From Chinchilla lanigera (lineage: Eukaryota; Chordata; Mammalia; Rodentia; Chinchillidae): a stretch of DNA of 64,000 bases. The position numbers and the translations under genes were made by a program. The stretch is from NCBI RefSeq assembly GCF_000276665.1, contig NW_004955470.1, forward strand, positions 3,155,997-3,219,996, given 5' to 3'. The notes under the pieces were generated by a model that was given only the letters and a program-made list of their open reading frames with translations, made no database searches and was not told where the DNA came from. This document shows positions 56,201 to 64,000 of this stretch, in pieces. The first letter of the stretch is position 1, and each line of letters starts with the position of its first letter.

Positions 56201-59200
56201 TTTCAGCTTACTGTCATTAAAACCGCCTTTGAAAGTGTTTCTTAACCAAGCAGTCTCCAGGGACAATAGCCACCAGAAAGCGTCACTACATTCTGTGAAA
56301 TACAACATTCCACTCCCAAAGTCAACCCATTTGGTTGCTTTTCTTCCTTAAAAACAGGTTTGCCCTGGTGATATTTCAATGGACATGGCTGTCTCGTAAA
56401 GGTAGAACACTGAGGAAGTCTGATAAGCCAGGTGCCCACTGATGCTTCCTTCCTGCCACATAGATGGAGCTATAAAGTAATCCATGGCCGATGAATGTCT
56501 TTCTCAAACTAGATGAGTCTTGACCTCCATTACTTTACAAATAGATCGCAACTCAGGTGACCCCAACTGTGAGCCAGCAATTAGAGCCAGGGGACCTGGG
56601 CCATGTTCACAAATCTAAACAAAAATCTTAAATGCAGTCAACCTTCATTTTCTATAAGTTGCACATCTGATTCAACCACCCATGGACTAAATATATGAGA
56701 GGGTGGCTTCTGCACTGAACATGTCCAGACCTTTTCTTCTTGTCTTTACTCCCTAATGCTACAGTAAAATGACTATAGCATTTACATTATATCAAATTTT
56801 ATAAGCTGGGTGTAGTAGCACATGTGTGTAATCCCAGCACTCAGGAGGCTGAGGCAGGAGGATTGCCATGAGTTCAGTGCCAGCCTGGGCTACATAGTGA
56901 GTTCAAGGCCAGACTGAACTACATAGCAAGACCCTGTCTCAAAATAAATAAATAAATATTTTTTTAAAAAAAAAGTTTTATAAGTAATCCAGAGATGATG
57001 GGAGGATGTGTGTGAGTTCTACAAAACACTAAGCCATTTTATATAAGGGACCTGAGCATCCTGGGACTTGAGGGATGCCTGTGGTACTGCTGGAGGTACA
57101 GGAAAGGCTTCTTACCCACAAACCCCTGCTGTCCCTCGTCGGAGATCCTCAGGAGAAGCTCCAGGTGGGAGCTGCTGATGTCTGGCGCCACCGCCTTGGC
57201 CAGCTGCTTCCACGTGGCCTCCTTTACCACAAACTCTGTGCCCACCTTTACTTTCAGAATGTCGAAGGCCTCTATCATCTTGTGACGTTTCAGGTACACC
57301 AGTGTGCGAATCTCGTTCTTTAAAAAAAAGTTGGGTGTTTTAAGAGAAAGATTCAAGGAGGAGCCATTTCTTCCACCCTTGAGCATCTCCAAGTCATGGA
57401 GAAGCCCAGGAGAAGTCACTGAGGGTCCACTAATAAGCCAGGGGCACAATCCCTCCCCGCTCCAGGTCTCCTTAGCTGGGCCCTCTCTGCATCCGCAGCA
57501 CTTGTCTTACCAAGTTGCAGTGAGGGAGCCCCTGAAGGAAAATCTGTGTGGCAAGAAGCAGAGAGACAGGAAGCAGGCAGCTCCAAACTCCACTCTGCCC
57601 AGGAGGGAGGAGATTCCGGAAAGGAAGGAGATGGGGTGCTGCTGAGAAGGAAGACAGAGGTGGGGGGAGGGAGAGCTATCATTAAGTCGGGACAGAAAGA
57701 GAGGAAGAGGGCGAGAAAGTCAGGGAAGTGAAACACGGTTAAAAGTAGTTCCAAGCAGAAGGACAGCTGGGCCTGCCTGGGCTGCCATCTGGCCTGACCA
57801 CAAGGAATCTTCCAGTACGAGGGAAGCTCAACAGCCTTCCTCGGGTTATCACCAGCTGTCCAGCCTCCTGCACATCCCCACTGCTCCCTGTAAGTCAGTC
57901 TCCCAGTATCATCATCACCTAGCAGACCACACGGCTGGACTGTCCACTCTCACAGAGTAAGGGTTGGGTATTTTTCTTTTTATTTTAAAGAGAAAAGACC
58001 AAAAACAAAATAACAAGAACAAAGACAAAAATAAAACAACATAAAACTATAAAAAATGATACAGAATTTCAAAACAAGATGATAGGAAATCAATAATGGT
58101 TGTATTACTTATCATTATCTTCAAAGTGGTTGCTCAGATTACCAGATATAGGAATGCAAGATTGATCAGACAATTAAATATTAACTGTTCCTTTCAATAA
58201 ACCAACAGAAATTAGTAGCACAACTACCTTAGCTACCGTGTGTGTGTGTGTGTGTGTGTCTATATATATATATATCCCTTCTTTCTTTCTTTTCTTGTTT
58301 CTGTCATCCCAGTTGTTCTTCCCTATAGAGCAGTTTCTTTCCCTTTCACAATATCTATTGTACCTTTCAGATTTTATTTATGCTCTCAGGTTGTTACACT
58401 AGGGAGACAATATGGTGTTTGCACATGGGGATCTGATTTATTTTACTTATGAGTATGGTCTCTAGTTGCATCTATTTACCTATAAAAAACCTCAAGTTTA
58501 TCTTTCTTTATAGCTGATTAATACTCCACTGTATAAAAAAAAAAAAAACAAAAAACACATTTTTCTTATCCACTCCTTAGTTGATGGGCATTTGGGTTGT
58601 TTCCAAGATTTTGCTATAACAAATTGTGCTGCTATAAACATGGGTGCGCATACATCGCTGTGGTATGTTTCTAATTCTTCTGAGAAAATACACAGAAGGG
58701 GAATAGCTAGGTTAAATGGGACCTCTATTCCTAATTTTTGAGGAATTTCCAGCCTGACTTCCACAGTGATTGCACCAGTCTACACTGCCACCAGCAGTGG
58801 AGAAGGATTCCTTTCTCCCCACAGACCCTCCAGCGTTTGTTCCCGGTTGACTTCTCGGAGGTAAAGGGCTGGGTATTAATCACTGTTGACTCTTGAGAAC
58901 ATGGATGGTACTGGGCACACAAAGCACGTGCTTTCCAGGTGATGCACCTTACAGAGGACTAATTTCCCAGGGTATTTCAAAAATACACTTCCTTGGAGAG
59001 GCGAGGCATAGCAACAGTTCTGCCCAGCAGTGAAAGAGAAAAGAGGCTCACCAGACCCTTGAGAATGGCCTCTCCCATCAGAGGAAGGAAAGGCCAGAGG
59101 AGGCCTGGCCTCAGGGTCAGATCCAAAGTGCCTGGACAGAACAGGCTGGCCAGATCGGAGACTCAGCTCCACTACCTGCTTCTCCTTAACTGCAGACACT

Positions 59201-61990
59201 GCAGTCCTCCCCAGCTTCTCCTTGCCCCCACTGAGGAAAGGACTTGGAAGCTTTGGGAATATCCCAACCCCCAACCCACACAAAATGTTCCAAAGATCCT
59301 GGAGCCACTGGATGCATTAAGAACAACACACAAAGCCAAAGATTTTGCAGAACAGAAGTAGCTGCATCCTTTGTTTTTTGATTCTTCTCAGACCCACCAT
59401 GAAGACTGTCGAAGAAGCACGCTGCTTAAGCACAATTTGTAACAGCTAAGTTCTGGAAACAACCCAAATGCCCATCAGTCAAGGTATGGGTAAAAAAAGA
59501 TGTGGTCTTTTATATAATGGAGCACTACTCAGCCATAAAGAGGATAAACTTGCAACTTTTGTAGGAAAGTGGATGCAACTTGAGACCATACTCATTAGTG
59601 AAATAAATCGGACTCACACGTGTAAACATTGTAGTCTCCCTGGGGTGAGAAACTGAAAGAGTAAATAAGTTCTAAAATGTACAATAGATATTGTGAAGTG
59701 GGAAGAAATTGTTCAAAAGGAAGAAGGAACTAGGATGGGAGAAAGGGAAAAGGAAAGAAGTGACAAGAGAAAAAAATGCAAGTCAGTTATACTATCAGGG
59801 TCTCTTAGTTCAAAGAAAGGGAAGATTTGTGCTAATGTCAATGGACTTTTTAATGCCCATATCTTGTGCCCTTTAAAGATAATAATAGGCAATGTATTAA
59901 CTACTCTTATTCTATCATCTTGCTTTGAAATTTTGTTTTACCCTTTTCCATAAAATAAAAAAGGAAGAAACACGCTGCTTAGCAGAAGGGAGCAGGATGC
60001 CGAACAAGCATTCTGATCCACCCAAGTAAGCGGCGGAGGACACTCCCTCACAGTCCGCGACTGCACTTGCCCGTCCCTGCCACTGTGCCCAGCCCAGGCA
60101 CTGCCACCCCCGGCCCCAGGCTCATGCTCGTTACCTTTAAGTGCTTCCTGTAATTGTTGTAGACCACAGCCAGAAAGACGGACATGAAGATGTAGGTGTT
60201 GATGATGATGTAGGTTATGAAATATAAGGAATACCACCAACTGAGGTTGTAGGCAGGCATCCTGGAAGGAAATGATCGTGTGTCATGGTTTATCACGCCC
60301 TGGTTCCACAGTGTACACAAGGGTGACCACAGGCCACCATAGGTACCTCAAATCACTCACTCTCACTGTCCCATGTGGTACCATGGGGCCTTAAAACTAT
60401 CACTATCCCTATGGCTAAACAGCTCTCTCCAAATCTACCCTTCTGAAATTCCTGTGTCCTATAGAAGTGCCAGTGTTTAAAAGGGGTCAGGCCTTAGCAA
60501 CTGCCCTATCTAATTCTCTCACTTTACCATAAGAAAGTCAGGCCCTAGAAGAAGAGCCACCTCCCTAGAAGTAGAAGCAGGAGCGTGGCCTGGATTTGCA
60601 CTCAGGGTCCTGCAAGACACTGGACGGCCTTGGCTGGGATGGCAGATAAATATCTACGCACCCTGGGACAGGGAGAATGAAAGAGGCACTGTGAGTAGCT
60701 GCAGCAAGACAAGAAGACTAAGTTGGGACCACCTTTAATGGAAACCAGATTTCCTACAAGAGGGACTATGTCACGGGTGCAAGTGTGGCTGGTAGTAGGG
60801 GTCCAGAGAGAAAGAACCAAGGGAACACAGCAGCCCCAGGACCTTGCTGATGCAGAATGCAGAGGAAAAGAGGTTCCACAGTGAGTGAGTTCAAGGCAAG
60901 CCCAGCCTGTATAACAAGACTTTATCTCAAAAAAACAGAACCAAATACTTAGAGAAGATCCCAGAATAGGAAGTGGGCTCCACTATTTAAGAGCTGAATC
61001 TCAAGAGATGTCTCCTGTTGCTTTCAATTTTCAAAGAATTCATCTAAATTCAGTTTTAAATTAGGGTAGGCTATCATTCGTATAAATTTTACACTCTCCA
61101 GTATTTTTACAATGAATGTAACTAACCCGAAAATCACACCTTTCCCTCCCTCAGTTCTGCTGGTATCAGAGATAGCTGCATTTTGGTTTTGTTCTGTTCT
61201 GTTCTACTTTTGCAGTGTCACGGGTGGAGCCCCAAGGCCTCTTACGGGTGAGGCACATGCTCTACCACGGAGCTACACTCCCATCCCAACAGCTCCTTTT
61301 AATAATGTGAATTCTGTTACTGTAAAAGAGATCCATGAACACCGATCAGGGGACACATACATGACGTCAGGGTTGTTCGCTGTAGTGACTAGCACGTAGA
61401 GTTCAAACACTATTTCCAGAATATTCGTGAAGTAAGGAGCTCCTTCAGCTGTTTTCAGCCCCCTAAATAGGAACCAAAAACACAGTGAAAACCACACCCA
61501 TAAGTTAAATGTTTATTCTGATACACTTACCCCCTCTCAAGGGCACTTTTGGAGCACAGAACAAGAAAGATGGCATCTGGTGGCAGATTTTGCAGCTGAT
61601 CCTTAACCCCAGCATGGGAGATTCACGGGCAGAATCTTGCAGGGAAGTGGGCTCACCTGTCCCCAAAAAGCTTCAAGGCCATCAAGGAGAACATGAGCAC
61701 ACTGAACAGGAACAAGAGGAACACATAAAGGATGTCAGGCAGAGTGTTCCGGATGCTTCGGAAAGCCCTTCGGATCTATGGAGACAAAATTCCATTTCAT
61801 TTATGAGAAACCAGCTAATTTTTGGTAAAAATCAAAATACCAAACCACTGTGCATCCTAAATCATATCCTTACCTGACGACTCTCAGGGAAGTTAATTAG
61901 GAAGACCGGCCTCAAGGCCCTCGTCCATCTAATGCTGTGAATGTAAACGGTTTCCAGGGACCCATAGATGATGAGGTCAATCAAGGTCAC
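44123..61990 (-). CDS. TPCN3: TPCN3 two-pore cation channel 3, last 15 coding exons (gene span, 5' end not in window)
   Basis: Two-pore channels are dimers of a two-domain, 12-helix subunit. TPC3 is a voltage-dependent Na+-conducting member found at plasma and endolysosomal membranes. Fifteen exons on the minus strand join in consistent phase into 638 codons plus stop: domain I S3/S4 (exon a), S5 (b), pore I TTANNPDVMMPAY (c/d), S6 (d), an EF-hand-like linker (e/f), domain II S1-S3 (g-h), S4 with arginines every third residue in ILRILRLLRVI (i), S5 (j-k), pore II VVNQWHDIL (k), S6 (l-m), and a cytosolic tail (m-o). No frameshift or stop was seen. The N-terminus and S1-S2 (roughly 100-150 residues) are missing and probably lie beyond 64000. 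Family identity is secure. TPC3 rather than TPC1/2 is inferred from sequence flavour and from adjacency to BUB1. One junction lacks a normal donor. Confidence 0.9.
44648..45008 (+). mobile_element. MaLR-like LTR (solo)
   Basis: gatacattatgtcaacttaa start, aactaaataaacctctcc near the end, and cagcaacgacagaaaagtaaccaagaca termination are typical of rodent MaLR-related LTRs. TPCN3 intron n-o. Confidence 0.65.
45515..45636 (-). CDS. TPCN3: TPCN3 exon n (cytosolic tail)
   Basis: Acceptor tcaaag, donor gtaagt. It encodes EDVQDWKLTGNMGTRDSTFS, then a polar stretch ending YFRIASK; phase 1 out. Confidence 0.82.
45846..45959 (-). CDS. TPCN3: TPCN3 exon m (end of S6, proximal tail)
   Basis: Acceptor tctcag, donor gtgagt. 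It encodes NIFIAFILEAFFVAYSLGKS, then EIETAIEKKIQELGVGIQ. IAFILEAF is the strongly conserved TPC S6 end. Confidence 0.95.
46878..47100 (+). repeat. Minisatellite, about 32-bp unit, seven degenerate copies
   Basis: Units beginning near 46878, 46909, 46940, 46972, 47004, 47037 and 47069 share a ctactaggaycc...aaggacacatycccayc pattern. It lies in TPCN3 intron l-m. Confidence 0.85.
47496..47577 (-). CDS. TPCN3: TPCN3 exon l (start of domain II S6)
   Basis: Acceptor cttgcag, donor gtgagt. It encodes GFALVTHQAAKLYFILFHIV, then VVILIV; phase 1 in and phase 2 out. Confidence 0.92.
47724..47955 (-). CDS. TPCN3: TPCN3 exon k (S5, turret, filter II; aberrant donor)
   Basis: Acceptor cctag. It encodes VVYYAFAVIGMEVFHGKVRF, the turret with sequon NFT and three cysteines, then LMELTVVNQWHDILL. 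Frame with exon l requires the exon to end at CTG G (47724), where the next bases read gagggg, not gt. The frame stays open past this point. A weak in-frame gt at 47687-47686 would add 36 bp. The low end is therefore uncertain. Confidence 0.82.
48424..48493 (-). CDS. TPCN3: TPCN3 exon j (S4-S5 linker, S5 start)
   Basis: Acceptor tcctag, donor gtaagt. It encodes RFRVIVTTLINIGPTMLTFG, then GLVF. Confidence 0.94.
48930..49075 (+). mobile_element. MIR fragment
   Basis: caggctttggggtcagattc and cattgtcttcaccggtaaac resemble MIR; diverged. Confidence 0.5.
49382..49469 (-). CDS. TPCN3: TPCN3 exon i (domain II S4 voltage sensor)
   Basis: Acceptor ccctag, donor gtacag. It encodes ARKYNSRQILDIVLILRILR, then LLRVIISIE. 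Three arginines spaced by three are the main gating charges expected in a voltage-sensitive TPC. Confidence 0.94.
49601..49680 (+). mobile_element. ID SINE (older copy)
   Basis: ggggctggggatgtagctcag start with gcatgcacaaggccctgggtt; more diverged, no clear tail. It lies in TPCN3 intron h-i, antisense to the gene. Confidence 0.85.
50366..50430 (-). CDS. TPCN3: TPCN3 exon h (domain II S3)
   Basis: Acceptor cgttag, donor gtcagt. It encodes WFDTLIIIAALVATTANATV, then QS; phase 1 out. Confidence 0.93.
51339..51364. repeat. (GCTT)n microsatellite
   Basis: Six GCTT units in TPCN3 intron g-h. Confidence 0.9.
51368..51545 (-). mobile_element. Composite B1 + ID-like SINE, inverted
   Basis: Plus strand shows an ID-like tail (ggacccagggcctttgcac) followed by an inverted B1 (gagacagggtttcactta to ctaccacacttgg). 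Same arrangement as 7238-7444. Confidence 0.65.
51580..51756 (-). mobile_element. Composite B1 + ID-like SINE, inverted
   Basis: ctggaggctgaacacagggc (ID-like, inverted), then an inverted B1 ending ggccaccatgcctgac. Tandem neighbour of the 51368 copy, in TPCN3 intron g-h. Confidence 0.65.
52023..52208 (-). CDS. TPCN3: TPCN3 exon g (domain II S1-S2)
   Basis: Acceptor ttccag, donor gtgagt. It encodes VFVWAYDVIILINAIFIALD, then WLFLALYIIEILLKLYTYEP and ends KQFWN. Confidence 0.95.
52337..52379. repeat. (CA)n/(CG-CA) dinucleotide tract
   Basis: Alternating purine-pyrimidine catgcatgcgcgcacacgcg, then CA repeats; a Z-DNA-prone composition. Confidence 0.9.
53060..53200 (-). mobile_element. B1 SINE, inverted
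   Basis: gatacagtctcgctatgcag, then duplicated tatgtagcccaggctggcc, ending agcaccgtacccagt. TPCN3 intron f-g. Confidence 0.87.
53782..53926 (-). CDS. TPCN3: TPCN3 exon f (linker end, GC donor)
   Basis: Acceptor attgcag. It encodes DKMNFLRLADLLNIQVVTVN and ends VQRVVRH. It ends CACAG|gcaagt on the minus strand. The GC donor (53781-53780) is required for frame; the gt four bases on causes an early stop in exon g. Confidence 0.9.
55121..55243 (+). repeat. 62-bp tandem duplication
   Basis: Two copies at 55121-55182 and 55183-55243, both with agaagaaaaacacacctaca, catcttgata and ccaaacat, differing at a few bases. TPCN3 intron e-f. Confidence 0.92.
56803..56974 (+). mobile_element. B1 SINE
   Basis: agctgggtgtagtagcaca start and (AAAT)n/poly-A end, with a short ttttataag duplication on both sides. 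TPCN3 intron e-f. Confidence 0.9.
57116..57317 (-). CDS. TPCN3: TPCN3 exon e (interdomain linker, EF-hand-like)
   Basis: Acceptor ttaaag, donor gtaaga. It encodes NEIRTLVYLKRHKMIEAFD through ELLLRISDEGQQGFVG. The DEGQQGFVGDKM stretch has the shape of an EF-hand loop but lacks acidic ligands at positions 3, 5 and 12, so Ca2+ binding is unlikely. Confidence 0.93.
57990..58850 (-). mobile_element. L1 3' portion, inverted
   Basis: ttgatgggcatttgggttgt, aacaaattgtgctgctataa and gaatagctaggttaaatggg are the reverse complement of the L1 ORF2 end. It includes a (TG)n(TA)n tract at 58238-58275. Confidence 0.88.
59429..59963 (+). mobile_element. 5'-truncated L1 3' end
   Basis: Same family as 39268-40762 (gaaacaacccaaatgcccat, gatgtggtcttttatataatgg). 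Flanked by 18-bp duplications gaagaagcacgctgctta (59411-59428) and one-mismatch copy (59964-59981). Confidence 0.9.
60135..60261 (-). CDS. TPCN3: TPCN3 exon d (domain I S6)
   Basis: Acceptor ttccag, donor gtaacg. It encodes MPAYNLSWWYSLYFITYIII, then YIFMSVFLAVVYNNYRKHLK, the pore-lining S6. Confidence 0.94.
60883..60940 (+). mobile_element. B1 3'-end fragment
   Basis: gtgagttcaaggcaagccca, aacaagactttatctcaaaa matches only the right part of B1. Confidence 0.7.
61220..61288 (-). mobile_element. ID SINE fragment, inverted
   Basis: Reverse complement reads as a diverged tagctccgtggtagagcatg-type ID element. TPCN3 intron c-d. Confidence 0.75.
61361..61462 (-). CDS. TPCN3: TPCN3 exon c (pore helix and filter I)
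   Basis: Acceptor atttag, donor gtatgt after AT. It encodes GLKTAEGAPYFTNILEIVFE, then VLVTTANNPDV. TAN is the domain I filter shared with TPC1/TPC2. Confidence 0.93.
61657..61775 (-). CDS. TPCN3: TPCN3 exon b (S4-S5 linker and S5)
   Basis: Acceptor ccatag, donor gtgagc. It encodes IRRAFRSIRNTLPDILYVFL, then the hydrophobic S5 ending LKLFGD; phase 2 out. Confidence 0.93.
61874..61990 (-). CDS. TPCN3: TPCN3 exon a (domain I S3-S4)
   Basis: On the minus strand: acceptor cttgcag, donor gtaagg. It encodes VTLIDLIIYGSLETVYIHSI, then RWTRALRPVFLINFPESRQ, phase 0 at both ends. The spaced R/H residues are the domain I S4. Confidence 0.9.
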
Positions 61991-64000
61991 CTGCAAGAGG
62001 TGCCGAAGACAGACATCAGAACCACGCTACCAAAGACAGAGAAGTGATGATGTGGATGCGTACCTACCTCGCCAGCACAGGAATCAGAGTGTCACATAAA
62101 ATAGCCAGTTTCAGAAGCAGCACAATTCCGCCTTTGTAATACAGCATTAATCCTAACTAGCATATGCGTCATGTAGTATAATAAACACCTCTGGAACTAT
62201 TTCATTTTAGCTTCAGCACACCACTGTTCCTGGATGGAAGAACGTGAAGCACAGAAAGGGTAAATCACATGGCCTCTGATCACACAGCTGGGAAGGGGGC
62301 AGAACTGGGACTGGGAAGGCCGAAGGTGTCCACACCTCTGCTATTCATCACACTGCTACTTGTGTCCACGCTGCATCCTATTGAACTTTGCTTACCTTTG
62401 GCATGTAAAAGAGAGGACTTCTAGCCTAGTAACAGAGATAAGAACACCTGGAATACAGAAACCTTTATTAGTGTCAGGTTTGTAGGCAAAAGATTCACGT
62501 GAGGGGCCAAAGAAGAGCCCAGCAGTGACGGCAAACCTTTTAGAGCTTTCAGTGATAACAAACAGCCCGCTGCGGCACGTGTGCCACAGGTTCCCCACCA
62601 CGGGCCTAGTGTATCTTGGAAATCTTTAAGTAAAAAAGAATAACCTGCCCTCATTAAACAACCTGAATTTAGCCCTGTGGCGGTAACATGCCGCAGGTCC
62701 AGGAGACCCCACAAGGATCACCCACCACGTTGAAGAGAAACAGCACAGCAACTCTGGGCATCAGGTGGACGGAGCTGGTGTGGCTGCCCCTGGGAGCAGC
62801 GCTGGGCAGATCACCAAGGTGATGACACCTGGAGAGCTCCATGGAGGAGGCTCTATTTGATCTTACAGCACAGAGCTTGGAAAAGATAAAACTGAGAAAG
62901 TGCAAGAGCCAGGGCTTGAAGACACAGTGAGACAGGAAGGGGAGGAGCCTGCTGGCGAGTTTGGAAAGCAGAGCGTCCTGGGAGCTGGGGCAGAGGGAAG
63001 CAGCAGCAGTGACAAGGACCAAAGACAGGGCCAGGCTAGAAAGATGAGTCTTATTTCTCTAGAAGTCTTCTAAAAAGGATGGCAGGGGCAAGGGAGTAAG
63101 GCCACTCTGCAGCAGCTGCCCTGTGCACATGGGCAGGGGTTCCTTGGGTCTACACATGCTCTGGCTCTGCAGGGACATAAGGGACTCAGGGTGAGCACAG
63201 CCAAGTGGAAAAGAAGAACAGGACCAACTACAGATGTCCTTTGCATCCAGGGCAGGGCGTGCCCTGAGAACACCAGGCCAAGGGTCAGACTGTGTGGGGA
63301 ATCAGTGTGTTGGGCTACACTGCACCTGGGTGGGGCAGAGGTGTGGGAACAGAGGGGACTCTGGGGCTGGCAGGACCATGAAGCCAGTAAGGGCCCGACA
63401 GGACAGTGGGAAAAGACTCACATCCTTGTGCACACAACAAGGACTCTGGCTTTTCTCTGCCATGGGATGGAAAGCTGGGTGATTGAAGCCAGGGAGTCCT
63501 GCGCACTGACTTAGGTTTTTAAGGTGCATCTCTCCATGGGCTAGATTTCTCAGGAGACAGAGGCGGCAACTGCAGAGCACCCTGACTCCTGCCTCGCAGC
63601 AGGCTGTAGGGGCACAAAGGGTAAAAGTTGTTCTTTTTCTATCTTGTAGACTCCAGGTTTTTGGGTTTCTCTTTTTTTTCCAAAAATAACTTCTCAACAC
63701 ACACTTTCTGTTTTTGTGTTTTTCACAGTTTTCTTACACAATCCATTAGGGAGGGAACCCAAGCTCATGGTCACAGGTACCATGCCAGACCACATGTGCA
63801 TAGTTTTTAGTAATGGAAGACAAAGATGTTTCTAGAAATCAGCAAAAGGCAGCCACTCTGCATATTTTGCGGGCTCCGCCAATGCGGAAGGGAAGTCCAG
63901 GCAAATCTTTACAGAGGGTAAGAGACGCACACTGCAGAGGGTACAGAGCACACTGCAGGCAAAAGAAGGACCTCAAGCAGAGGAACATGGGAGCAGCAGG
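61991..64000 (-). other. TPCN3 upstream intron, no further exon recognised
   Basis: I searched the minus strand for S1-S3 helices or an N-terminal exon and found none. The frames here (for example 62669-63022) show no TPC motif. A MIR fragment in minus orientation lies at about 62225-62320. Confidence 0.5.
62225..62320 (-). mobile_element. MIR fragment, inverted
   Basis: aaatcacatggcctctgatc and acacagctgggaag fit the reverse MIR core. Confidence 0.6.

Noticed and set aside
44123..61990. TPCN3 as a pseudogene, as in primates
   Set aside because: Fifteen exons keep frame, phase and all key helices. A single odd donor is not enough to call it dead.
62392..63700. Minus-strand frames as candidate TPCN3 N-terminal exons
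   Set aside because: None shows TPC S1-S3 helices or a phase-0 exon end matching exon a.

Overview
The window is nuclear DNA of a placental mammal, most likely a rodent outside the mouse/rat group. It carries many 7SL-derived B1 SINEs, several young ID (BC1-type, tRNA-like) SINEs with intact target-site duplications, B1+ID composites, MIR, L1, MaLR-type LTRs and a mariner relic. It also keeps an apparently coding TPCN3, a gene that as far as I know is missing from mouse and rat and degenerate in humans. A squirrel-, beaver- or kangaroo-rat-like lineage would fit, but I cannot name the species.

Positions 1-34156 (+ strand) hold nearly all of BUB1, the mitotic spindle-checkpoint kinase. I can place 24 coding exons (human exons 2-25) with consistent phases. 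They end at a TAA at 33992-33994 with AATAAA signals about 150 bp further on. The first coding exon (about nine codons in human) lies upstream of the window. With 26 nt assumed for that exon, the protein would be about 1071 residues (human 1085). Domain order is TPR, GLEBS/Bub3-binding, CD1, KEN boxes, polo-box motif and C-terminal kinase.

Positions 34157-44122 are intergenic and repeat-rich: an L1 5'-like block with a nested ID element, inverted and direct L1 3' ends, a (GGGTC)n tract, a small GC/CpG-rich segment near 41.2-41.6 kb, a MaLR LTR, and a roughly 205-bp tandem duplication just 3' of TPCN3.

Positions 44123-61990 (- strand) hold the last 15 coding exons of TPCN3, a two-pore cation channel. 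They form one uninterrupted 638-codon reading frame covering domain I from S3/S4, the EF-hand-like linker, all of domain II and the C-terminal tail. The N-terminus and S1-S2 should lie beyond 62 kb, probably outside the window. BUB1 and TPCN3 converge tail to tail; nothing suggests they share a function.

The oddities most worth checking are splice sites: three GC-AG introns (two in BUB1, one in TPCN3), one TPCN3 junction whose expected donor reads GA instead of GT, and a BUB1 exon whose acceptor seems to have shifted and shortened the protein. BUB1 also carries an extra KEN tripeptide and two substitutions in kinase motifs relative to human. Exon assignments come from reading frames, splice consensus and recalled protein families; no alignment was run.
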